64,000 nt of DNA. Source: Bifidobacterium sp. GTDB lineage: Bacteria; Actinomycetota; Actinomycetes; Actinomycetales; Bifidobacteriaceae. The position numbers and the translations under genes were made by a program. Where the stretch lies: assembly GCA_024104275.1 (NCBI GenBank), contig JAGGHK010000001.1, positions 310,001 through 374,000 on the forward strand. The letters run 5' to 3'. The notes under the pieces are model-generated. The model had not been told where the DNA came from, did no database searches, and saw only the letters and a program-made list of their open reading frames with translations. Shown piece after piece: positions 18,286 to 25,062 of the stretch; position 1 is the stretch's first letter; each line of letters begins with the position of its first letter.

Positions 18286-19089
18286 ATGTCCTCTGCACGT
18301 ATTCCGTTGGTGGCTGGCAATTGGAAGATGAATTTCGATCATCTTGAAGCTACGTATTTCGTGCAAAAACTTGCGTGGCTCCTGCGCGATGCCCATTTCG
18401 ACTACAAGCGCGTCGAAGTCGCGCTGATGCCTACCTTCACCTCCATCCGTAGCGTTCAAGTCTTGGTCGAGGCCGACAAGCTCAAGATCAATTACGGCGC
18501 ACAAACCGTTTCGGTGACCAACCAGGGCGCGTTCACCGGTGACGTCAACGCCGACATGTTGGCTCAGCTGGGTTGCAAATACGTCATCGTGGGCCATTCC
18601 GAACGTCGTAAATACCATCCCGAAGACGATGCCAACATCGTCGACCAGGTTCGCGCGGTATTAACCGCGGGCATGCAGCCGATTCTCTGCGTAGGTGAAA
18701 GCATGGAGGAACGTCGCAAGGGCATCGAGCTTGATTTCGCTGTAGGTCAGGTTCACGACGTCACGCGCGACCTCTCCGACGAAGAAGCAGCCAAACTGAT
18801 TATCGCCTATGAACCTGTCTGGGCCATCGGCACCGGGCTTGTGGCCACCCCGGAAAGTGCTCAGGACGCAGCCAAGGCGATTCGTAGCAATCTCCATGAG
18901 ACATTCGGTTCCAAGGTCTCCGACGTGGTGCGTATTCTCTACGGTGGTTCTGTCACCTCCAAGAACGCCGTCGAGCTCATCAGTCAGCCCGACGTCGACG
19001 GATTCCTCATTGGCGGTGCCTCGCTCGACGCGGACGAGCTTGCGAAGATTTGCAGGCTCACGTTGAAAACCGTGACTTCTTCACGCTGA
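18286..19089 (+). CDS. tpiA: Triosephosphate isomerase
   Basis: A 267-residue TIM barrel that interconverts dihydroxyacetone phosphate and glyceraldehyde-3-phosphate. Visible catalytic residues are GNWKMN (Asn12, Lys14), GHSERR with the His near 104, and AYEPVWAIGTG with the Glu near 177. The phosphate-binding LYGGSV follows near the C-terminus. ATG at 18286 follows GGGAAGGAAAGC and gives the family's N-terminus. The gene lies between pgk and secG, a common actinobacterial order. Confidence 0.97.
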   Translation: MSSARIPLVAGNWKMNFDHLEATYFVQKLAWLLRDAHFDYKRVEVALMPTFTSIRSVQVLVEADKLKINYGAQTVSVTNQGAFTGDVNADMLAQLGCKYVIVGHSERRKYHPEDDANIVDQVRAVLTAGMQPILCVGESMEERRKGIELDFAVGQVHDVTRDLSDEEAAKLIIAYEPVWAIGTGLVATPESAQDAAKAIRSNLHETFGSKVSDVVRILYGGSVTSKNAVELISQPDVDGFLIGGASLDADELAKICRLTLKTVTSSR

Positions 19090-19167
19090 TTAATTATCGA
19101 TTAATGGGACATTTTCCGTACTTTGCGGTATACTGAATAATTAGTGTTTCGAACTGGAGGTTCAACT

Positions 19168-19428
19168 GTGTCGACAATGGCAATCGTCAAGCTGGTTCTG
19201 CAAATTATCCTTGTTATCTTCAGCATTCTGTTGACGTTGCTGATTCTCATGCACAAGGGCAAGGGCGGTGGTCTCTCCGATATGTTCGGTGGTGGCCTCA
19301 CTCAGAACGCGGGCACTTCCGGCGTCGCAGAAAAGAACCTAAACCGCTGGACGATTATCATCGCCCTCCTCTGGGTCGCCATCATCATTGCCTTGGGCCT
19401 GATGACCAAGTTCAACCTGATTAAGTAG
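19168..19428 (+). CDS. secG: Preprotein translocase subunit SecG
   Basis: An 86-residue membrane protein with two transmembrane helices (about residues 6-27 and 62-82). The cytoplasmic linker HKGKGGGLSDMFGG is the family hallmark. It assists SecYEG-mediated protein export. The GTG at 19168 lies 7 nt after GGAGG and is preferred over the ATG at 19177. A strong terminator follows at once. Confidence 0.95.
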   Translation: MSTMAIVKLVLQIILVIFSILLTLLILMHKGKGGGLSDMFGGGLTQNAGTSGVAEKNLNRWTIIIALLWVAIIIALGLMTKFNLIK

Positions 19429-19442
19429 TTCTTTAGTTTTTT

Positions 19443-19482
19443 AAAATGCGTTTCATGGATCTTTCATGAAACGCATTTTTTT
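19443..19482 (+). terminator. Intrinsic terminator after secG
   Basis: AAAATGCGTTTCATG pairs perfectly with CATGAAACGCATTTT (15 bp) around a 7-nt loop and runs into seven T's. Confidence 0.95.
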
Positions 19483-19538
19483 ATTCTCGGTTTCTATAAT
19501 GCCAAGAGTCCGAACGGTTCGATTATTAAGGAATGAAT

Positions 19539-20378
19539 GTGACTGATATTGATCTGTCTGCGGGCGGCAAGCTGCTGGTGGTGGATTTGGACTTGACCGC
19601 GTTATGCGGCGACGAATATGGCGAGCGGTGGCTTTCGGAACGTAGCGAGCAGGCATTCGCGGCTGTTCGTCAGGCCGGCAATATGGTGATGGTCGCGACT
19701 GCCAGGCCTCCAATGACCGCCTTTGATCTGGTGCAACGTATCGGGGCTTCGGCGTGTGCGTACCATAACGGTGGCGTCGTCGATTTGGATTGTGAGCATT
19801 CCTCTCTGCAGGAGCTGGGTGATGACCAGAGTACTGGGAACCGCAATATTCTGCGGTTTGGTGTTCCTGTTGAGCGTTGTGTCGAGGTTTGTCACGGGTT
19901 GCTGGCGCAGATTGCGAACCTGAGAATCGGCATCGAGCTCAATGACACCCGCTATACGAATTTCGATCTGACCGATGTCTGGCCGTCTCAGGAATATCAG
20001 CTGACGGATTTCAGTGATATGCCGTCGGGAATGGCTCAAAAGATTATGATGTTCCCGACCGGCAGGCAACGCGAAAAGGTCAGGTCTTTAGTCCCGGGTG
20101 ACATGTCCCTGCTGATTTCCGAAGACGTGCTCTGGTTGCTGATGAATCCCAAGGCCACGAAACGCAACGCCATGAATCTGGCCTGCGATCACTTTGGAAT
20201 TCCGGTTTCGAATACCATCGCTTTCGGCGACGATCTGATTGATATGGATGTGCTGGAACATGCCGGTTGCGGCGTGGCCGTGGCCAATGCCAAGCCCGAG
20301 GTCAAAGCCATTGCCAACGAAATCTGCCCGTCAAACAACGGTGACGGCGTTGCACAATGGATTGAGCAACATTGGTAA
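19539..20378 (+). CDS. Cof-type HAD phosphatase (subfamily IIB)
   Basis: A ~279-residue HAD hydrolase. Motif I is VVDLDLTAL (DxD), motif II VATARPP, motif III the Lys in NPKATKRNAM, and motif IV AFGDDLIDMDVLEHAG, all near where Cof/sugar phosphatases carry them. The cap lies between motifs II and III, which places it in type IIB. The substrate is probably a small phosphorylated sugar or cofactor; it cannot be named. I take GTG at 19539 as start because AAGGA is 6 nt upstream; the ATG at 19533 touches the ribosome site. Its last 48 bp are overlapped on the other strand by the neighbouring transposase reading frame. Confidence 0.85.
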   Translation: MTDIDLSAGGKLLVVDLDLTALCGDEYGERWLSERSEQAFAAVRQAGNMVMVATARPPMTAFDLVQRIGASACAYHNGGVVDLDCEHSSLQELGDDQSTGNRNILRFGVPVERCVEVCHGLLAQIANLRIGIELNDTRYTNFDLTDVWPSQEYQLTDFSDMPSGMAQKIMMFPTGRQREKVRSLVPGDMSLLISEDVLWLLMNPKATKRNAMNLACDHFGIPVSNTIAFGDDLIDMDVLEHAGCGVAVANAKPEVKAIANEICPSNNGDGVAQWIEQHW

Positions 20379-21785
20379 TGAGGCTTTGAGTGGTTCGCAA
20401 CAATTCATTGTGAATCCATGAAAAGCATTATATGGAAAGCAAACTGCTGAAGCTGAAAATCGATTCGTATTTGGTCTAAAATGGTGGAGCTTCATAAAAT
20501 TTACTGGTGAGTGTTCCTCGCTGAGGGTCTGGAAGCGGAAGATAACGTCCGGTTGGTTGCGCACTTTGGGTTTTCGGTCTTGATTGTCCTGGTGCGGGTT
20601 TTCGATCGTTGTGTCCGGTGTGGGTTCGAGTAGGGGCATGTCGAGGTGCCGGCGGCTGTTCCGGTTTGAGGTGACGTCCTTGACGCGCGCGCTGACGGGC
20701 ATCGGGGCGCTGGTGCCGTCGGGGAACGCGCCGACCTTGCGGGTCCTGCGGCGTATCCCGCGGTTGAGGCGTTCGATCATGTTGTTCGTGCGGACCGGCC
20801 GCCAGTGCTCGGGCGGATAGTCGGGAAGCATGTAGGCGGTCGCCTCGCCGATGCCCTCGCGCAGGCATGGGGCCGCCTCCCCGAGCTTCATGGATTCCAG
20901 CTCCTTGGCGGCGGATTCCGCCTTCTCCAATGCTTTCTCGCGGTTTTCCATGCCGAAGACGGCCTTGAGCTTGGCCGCCACCGGCTTCGATTTGCGCTTG
21001 GGCGTCCTGGAGAGCACGTTGCGTTCGAAGTGCACCATGCACCGCTGGTGGCGCGCCTCCGGCAGGAGTTCGCCGAGCGCGCGCACGAGGCCGGGGTTGC
21101 GGTCGCCGACCGCCGGCCTCACGCCTTTCAGGCCGCGTTCCTTGAGGCTTCGGATGAACGACTCCCGGCTGGCGGTGTCCTCCTTCATGCCCTCCGCGAT
21201 GCCGATGACCTCGCGGTGGCCGGTGTCGTCTATGCCGATCGCCACCGGAACCGATACGTTCTCGATGGCGCCGCCCCGGCTGTGCTTGTGCCATATCCCG
21301 TCCAGGAACAGGTAGGGGCATGCGCGCCCCAACGGGCGTACGCGCCACTCGTCGATGCGCCTGTAGACCGGCTTGAGCTGGTCGGAGAGCGTCTCGGGCG
21401 CCACGTGGCAGACCCGGAGGGCCTGGCTGATGTCGTCGACCCCGCGCGTCGAGACGCCCTTCGGGTACATCTCGATCAGGGCCTCGTCGACGCTCTCCTC
21501 GCGCCTCCGGTACCGGTCGATGGCCAGCGTGTCGAAGAACGCGCCCTTCAATTTCGGGACTTTGACCGTCATATTGCCGGCCTTCACCGTCAGCCCCCGC
21601 TCGTGGTGACCCGCCCGGTACGCGCGCCGCGCGTCCGTGCGCTCGTAGCGTCTCGACGCGGTCAGCCGGTCGGCCTCCGCGTCCGGCATCGCGTCCGGCA
21701 ACTCCTCGACGCGCCTGGCGACGAGCCGGTCGAGCTCGGTCTCGAAATTGGCCTGGTCGAACTGTAGCATCTGTGTATCGGGCAT
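20331..21785 (-). CDS. IS256-family (mutator-type) transposase, stop codon lost
   Basis: A ~484-residue reading frame. The DDE catalytic triad of the family can be traced: Asp in YLFLDGIW, Asp in AVGDRNPGL, and Glu in NNMIERLNRGIRRRT. CMVHFERNVL and AFPDGTSAPM match IS256 relatives. Typical members end near HLDMPLLE (about residue 405). This frame runs ~75 residues further, through the element's end and antisense into the 3' end of the HAD gene, so the normal stop appears to be lost. Unusual Pro substitutions (SAPMPVSARV) suggest decay. Activity is doubtful. Start ATG at 21785. Confidence 0.8.
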   Translation of the reverse strand: MPDTQMLQFDQANFETELDRLVARRVEELPDAMPDAEADRLTASRRYERTDARRAYRAGHHERGLTVKAGNMTVKVPKLKGAFFDTLAIDRYRRREESVDEALIEMYPKGVSTRGVDDISQALRVCHVAPETLSDQLKPVYRRIDEWRVRPLGRACPYLFLDGIWHKHSRGGAIENVSVPVAIGIDDTGHREVIGIAEGMKEDTASRESFIRSLKERGLKGVRPAVGDRNPGLVRALGELLPEARHQRCMVHFERNVLSRTPKRKSKPVAAKLKAVFGMENREKALEKAESAAKELESMKLGEAAPCLREGIGEATAYMLPDYPPEHWRPVRTNNMIERLNRGIRRRTRKVGAFPDGTSAPMPVSARVKDVTSNRNSRRHLDMPLLEPTPDTTIENPHQDNQDRKPKVRNQPDVIFRFQTLSEEHSPVNFMKLHHFRPNTNRFSASAVCFPYNAFHGFTMNCCEPLKASLPMLLNPLCNAVTVV

Positions 21786-21905
21786 GGCACCCACCTGTCT
21801 TCCAATAGGATGATTCTTTCTTGGCGATTGAAAATCCTACACAGGAAAAAGGCGCTATGCCCCCCCCAATCCCAAAACCCATTTTTGCGCAAAACTCCGG
21901 ACACT
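20480..21905. mobile_element. IS256-like insertion sequence, limits approximate
   Basis: One transposase gene on the minus strand fills the element. I could not find convincing terminal inverted repeats or a target-site duplication, so both limits are estimates from where the transposase-like sequence stops. The right flank contains a C8 tract (21860-21867). It lies between a core HAD gene and a small accessory gene pair, suggesting a local hot spot. Confidence 0.6.
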
Positions 21906-21979
21906 ACCGCAGTCGATGCTATATTGGACAGTACCGGTTGAAATACATATTTTGCAGGAGCGGGAAAGAAGATGACGGT

Positions 21980-22186
21980 ATGAGTTACTTATCCGAGGGA
22001 GGGTATCTGGTCATTGATGACAGCAACATCGATGCCTTCATCGCCATGGACCAGTCCGACGAAAAGTTCCCCATCGGTAAGGATTTCCATTCGCATTTGG
22101 TGACCAGTTTCGATGACTGGGAGCAAAAGATGCGCAAGATGGGTTGGAAACCGGATAGTGAATCCGGAAGCGGGATGGAACGATGA
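21980..22186 (+). CDS. Small acidic protein, partner of the GNAT-like gene
   Basis: A 68-residue protein of unknown family. It has no recognisable DNA-binding motif. Sequence features are YLVIDDSNIDAFI at the N-terminus and an amphipathic charged segment SFDDWEQKMRKMGW near the end. Its stop overlaps the start of the next gene (ATGA), so the two are translationally coupled, and the short-first, enzyme-second order resembles toxin-antitoxin pairs. An antitoxin role is a guess from this context only. ATG at 21980 follows GGGAAAGAAG. The promoter may lie in the DNA next to the IS, where CTATATTGGACAG is found. Confidence 0.6.
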   Translation: MSYLSEGGYLVIDDSNIDAFIAMDQSDEKFPIGKDFHSHLVTSFDDWEQKMRKMGWKPDSESGSGMER

Positions 22187-22788
22187 TCCAATATGCGTTG
22201 CTTCCGTTTTCGGACTTGATCGGTGCTGACGGTCCGGTCAAACCAGGCAGAAAATATCAGCTTGCGTATGAGGCCTTGCAACGGTTCGAATGTAAGAAAT
22301 CTCCATCAGTGCAGGCTTTTATCTCCCAAAAGGTACAGGCGATTGAGGAGCCAGATGAGGGTCGCACCTATCTGCTGACGTGTACGGAGCCTGACGGGAC
22401 CATCGAGGTCGCGGGGTTCTTCGAGTTGTGTTTGACCAGTATCGATTTTGGTAAGATATCGGGCAAGAAGCAGAAGCAGTTCAAGGGTCCGTACACGCAT
22501 CTGCGTGACAATCATGCCGGTGGTTATTGCATTGGTGAGCTCGGCCGATCCGACAAATACAACAATAACGAATTGCCTGGCAAAGTCATTCTCAAAGAGG
22601 CTCGTTCCCTGATTGGCCGTTCTCAGAATGTGGTCGGCGGACGCTACGCGCTCATCGACGCCAGACGCGAGGTCTTTGAAAACCTGTACCGTCCCGCCGG
22701 TTTCAAAGAAGTCACCACCACCAATGTCCCTTCCGAAGGTGACATGGACATCGTGGTCGGCGTCGCCAAAGTGGCCGCTTGGGAATAA
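22183..22788 (+). CDS. GNAT-like acetyltransferase, possible toxin-type
   Basis: A 201-residue protein. The segment from about residue 65 to 175 reads like a GNAT fold: a central strand pair TYLLTCTEPDGTIEVAGFF (19 residues), then YCIGELGRSDKYN in the position of the acetyl-CoA strand, a helix VILKEARSLIGRSQ, and the closing RYALIDARREVFENLYRPAGF, which corresponds to the common GNAT ending with a Tyr and GF. The Q/RxxGxG/A acetyl-CoA loop is not canonical. Related proteins are often described in mobile or defence neighbourhoods. It overlaps its small upstream partner by 4 bp. Confidence 0.6.
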   Translation: MIQYALLPFSDLIGADGPVKPGRKYQLAYEALQRFECKKSPSVQAFISQKVQAIEEPDEGRTYLLTCTEPDGTIEVAGFFELCLTSIDFGKISGKKQKQFKGPYTHLRDNHAGGYCIGELGRSDKYNNNELPGKVILKEARSLIGRSQNVVGGRYALIDARREVFENLYRPAGFKEVTTTNVPSEGDMDIVVGVAKVAAWE

Positions 22789-22802
22789 CCATAAATACCG
22801 AT

Positions 22803-22820
22803 TACCTGATATACCTGATA
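22803..22820. repeat. Tandem 9-bp duplication
   Basis: TACCTGATA occurs twice head to tail in the 104-bp gap after the GNAT-like gene. It is perhaps a recent slippage event or a regulator half-site pair for the downstream hydrolase. Confidence 0.5.
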
Positions 22821-22892
22821 CGTTGATTGTTTCATTCATAAGAATTCGGATGGAATAATAAATCAACAGCCTAGGTATCGGGGGAGTAATCA

Positions 22893-23687
22893 ATGGTCAC
22901 GCAGCCTGAAGCGTATACGGTTGTCAAAGGGGAGGGGCTGCCCATCATTCTTGCCCACGGCATGGGCGTGGACCATCGTTCGCTGATGATGCTCGATGAC
23001 GCTTTTCCTGAGGGCACGCAACGGATTTATATGGATCTGCCGGGTTATGGTCAGACGCCGGCTTTGCCGAGTGTCGGGGGATTGCCGGAGCTTGCAGAAT
23101 GGTTTACGAATGCTGTTAATGAGTTGGTTGGCAACAAACGTTTTGCGATGCTGGGCAATTCTATGGGCGGTGCATTGGTTCGGGATACGCTTTCCCGTGA
23201 ACCAAGGCGAATCGCAGGCGTCGCTTTGATAGCGCCGGTTGTTGATCCGGTAATGTCACATCGTCATTTGGCAGAACATGTTATCAGCAATGCCAATCCT
23301 GACTTGACCCACAATCTTCCTCAAGACAAGGTCATCGATTTCGTCACGATGGGTGTCAATCAGTCGTTCGACGCCTGGCGACGTTACCAGCGTTATATCC
23401 TCCCCGGAACCAAGCTCTGCGACCGAAACGCCAACGCCAAACTAGGCCAGCGCTACTGGCTTGACGGCGACCCCGAACAACGCTTGGGAGCCTACAACGG
23501 CCCGACGCTCATCGTCACCGGCAAAGAAGATCAGGTCGTCGGCTACGAAGATCAAAAGGCTCTTCTCCCGCACTATCCCAATGCCGTCTATAAGGTAATC
23601 GATCCGGCAGGCCACAACATCCATATCGACAACCCCGAAGTCATAAAACCTCTCATCACTGAGTGGTCCAAGAAACTTTTAAACTAG
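22893..23687 (+). CDS. Alpha/beta-fold hydrolase
   Basis: A 264-residue hydrolase. The oxyanion region is LAHGMGVDHRS near residue 20, the nucleophile elbow is GNSMGG (Ser near residue 91), the acid is probably the Asp in TGKEDQVV, and the catalytic His is in PAGHNIHID. No signal peptide is seen, so it is cytoplasmic. The substrate is unknown; esterases, C-C hydrolases and lactonases all share this fold. ATG follows GGGGGAG. No operon partner is evident: the next gene converges on it. Confidence 0.85.
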   Translation: MVTQPEAYTVVKGEGLPIILAHGMGVDHRSLMMLDDAFPEGTQRIYMDLPGYGQTPALPSVGGLPELAEWFTNAVNELVGNKRFAMLGNSMGGALVRDTLSREPRRIAGVALIAPVVDPVMSHRHLAEHVISNANPDLTHNLPQDKVIDFVTMGVNQSFDAWRRYQRYILPGTKLCDRNANAKLGQRYWLDGDPEQRLGAYNGPTLIVTGKEDQVVGYEDQKALLPHYPNAVYKVIDPAGHNIHIDNPEVIKPLITEWSKKLLN

Positions 23688-23736
23688 CCATTATTGTTTT
23701 TATATTCGCTGGTAGAAAGAGTCTCCTTTGGCATGA

Positions 23737-23825
23737 GTGAGCCCCTCGGATATGTGTTGTTCAGACGTAAAGCTTGGCCTACCGGCCTGGAGGGTGTCTG
23801 AACAACACATATCCGAGGGGCTCAC
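23737..23825. repeat. Perfect 30-bp inverted repeat between convergent genes
   Basis: The left arm (23737-23766) and right arm (23796-23825) are exact reverse complements. The 29-nt centre contains a smaller GGCC-TACC-GGCC hairpin. It lies between the convergent hydrolase and tal genes, where a bidirectional terminator is expected, but no T-run follows either arm. A second small palindrome CCTTTAAAGG follows. Confidence 0.8.
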
Positions 23826-23844
23826 GTAACCCCTTTAAAGGGAA

Positions 23845-24948
23845 TTAGCCATTGACGCGGTCAATGCCGGCCTGGGTGTCGGAAAGGACTGAATCCCAGG
23901 AGGCGATGAACTTGGCAACGCCGTCGGCTTCGAGCTGGTCGGTGACATCCTTGATGTTGATGCCGAGGGCTGCGAGCTTGTCCATCACGGCCTGGCTCTC
24001 CTCATAGGTGCCTTCGATGCTCGGCTTGCCGTCACCGTGATCGGCGAGGGCGTTGAGCGTCTTTTCCGGCATGGTGTTGACCACGTCGGGAGCGACGAGC
24101 TCGTCGACGTACTTGCAGTCAGAATAGGCGGCGTTCTTGGTGCCGGTGGAGGCCCACAGCGGACGCTGCTTCTTGGCACCCTTGGCCTCAAGCGCGGGCC
24201 AGCGAGGATCGGAAGCGAACTTCTCCTGCCAAAGCTTGTAGGCGAGGCGGGCGTTGGCCACAGCGGCCTTGCCTTCCAGAGCCTTTGCTTCGTCGGAGCC
24301 GTTGGCTTCGAGCAGCTTGTCCACGGCGGTGTCGACGCGGGAGACGAAGAACGAGGCCACGGAAGCCATGTGCTTCAGATCGTGACCGTTCTTGGCGGCC
24401 TGCTCCATGCCGGCGATGTAGGCGTCCATGACCTGCTCATAGCGCTCGAGCGAGAAGATCAGCGTCACGTTGACGGAGATGCCCTTGGCGAGTGTGGCGG
24501 TGATGGCCGGCAGGCCCTCGAGGGTTGCCGGGATCTTGATCAGAGCGTTCGGGCGATCGACCATCTTCCACAGCAGTTCGGCCTGCTTCTCGGTGTTCTC
24601 GGTGTCGTGGGCCAGGCGAGGATCGACCTCGATGGACACGCGGCCGTCGACGTAATCGGTCTTTTCGGCGACTTCGCGGAAGATATCGGTGGCGTTGCGC
24701 ACGTCGGTGGTGGTAAGTTCGCGAACGGCGTCCTCGACGTTGATCTTGCCGAGTTCCTTGAGCTGTTCGTCGTAAGGGCCGACCTGAGCCAGGGCCTTCT
24801 GGAAGATGGACGGGTTGGTGGTCACGCCGACGACGTTCTTGGTCTTGATGAGTTCCTGCAGGTTGCCGGACGTGATGCGGGTGCGATCAAGGTCGTCAAG
24901 CCAGATCGAAACGCCGGAATCACTCGTACGCTGTGTTGCTTCTGTCAT
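23845..24948 (-). CDS. tal: Transaldolase
   Basis: A 367-residue TIM-barrel enzyme of the bifid shunt and pentose phosphate pathway. It moves a dihydroxyacetone unit from fructose-6-phosphate to erythrose-4-phosphate. The N-terminal signature [13 protein letters not shown] is present, the Schiff-base Lys lies in ALIKIPAT, and WASTGTKN and the preceding [13 protein letters not shown] match the actinobacterial/cyanobacterial long form. The gene follows tkt on the same strand with 114 bp between, including a strong hairpin, so expression may be uncoupled. Ribosome site AAGGAGA precedes the ATG. Confidence 0.96.
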   Translation of the reverse strand: MTEATQRTSDSGVSIWLDDLDRTRITSGNLQELIKTKNVVGVTTNPSIFQKALAQVGPYDEQLKELGKINVEDAVRELTTTDVRNATDIFREVAEKTDYVDGRVSIEVDPRLAHDTENTEKQAELLWKMVDRPNALIKIPATLEGLPAITATLAKGISVNVTLIFSLERYEQVMDAYIAGMEQAAKNGHDLKHMASVASFFVSRVDTAVDKLLEANGSDEAKALEGKAAVANARLAYKLWQEKFASDPRWPALEAKGAKKQRPLWASTGTKNAAYSDCKYVDELVAPDVVNTMPEKTLNALADHGDGKPSIEGTYEESQAVMDKLAALGINIKDVTDQLEADGVAKFIASWDSVLSDTQAGIDRVNG

Positions 24949-24961
24949 ATTTTTCTCCTTA

Positions 24962-24981
24962 TTCCAATATCGGTATTGGAA
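24962..24981 (-). promoter_or_regulatory. Leader hairpin just before the tal ribosome site
   Basis: On the minus strand TTCCAATA-CCGA-TATTGGAA forms a perfect 8-bp stem with a tetraloop, ending immediately before the AAGGAGA ribosome site of tal. A related word ATATTGGAA with AAGG lies at the same place before tkt. It may tune translation or mRNA stability. Confidence 0.45.
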
Positions 24982-24995
24982 AGTTTTGTTGTTTC

Positions 24996-25048
24996 AAGCG
25001 ATGTGGTTATTCTCGATTTTCTAAACTCAGCGAATAACCACATCGCTT
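24996..25048 (-). terminator. Perfect 17-bp hairpin between tkt and tal
   Basis: AAGCGATGTGGTTATTC pairs with its exact complement across a 19-nt loop. It follows the tkt stop by 14 bp on the minus strand. The U-tract is missing, so termination is inferred from position and stem strength. Confidence 0.5.
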
Positions 25049-25062
25049 ATATATAGTTGAGG

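Noticed and set aside
19510-19521. CGAACGGTTCG near the start of the HAD gene as an SOS box
   Set aside because: The half-sites are separated by one base rather than four, so the spacing is wrong for LexA.
20476-21882. 468-residue open frame overlapping the transposase on the same strand
   Set aside because: It is a shadow frame produced by GC-rich codon bias; its Arg/Gly/Pro-rich translation shows no domain.
24037-25056. 339-residue and 732-residue plus-strand open frames opposite tal and tkt
   Set aside because: They are antisense shadows of strongly supported genes and have no ribosome site or recognisable domain.
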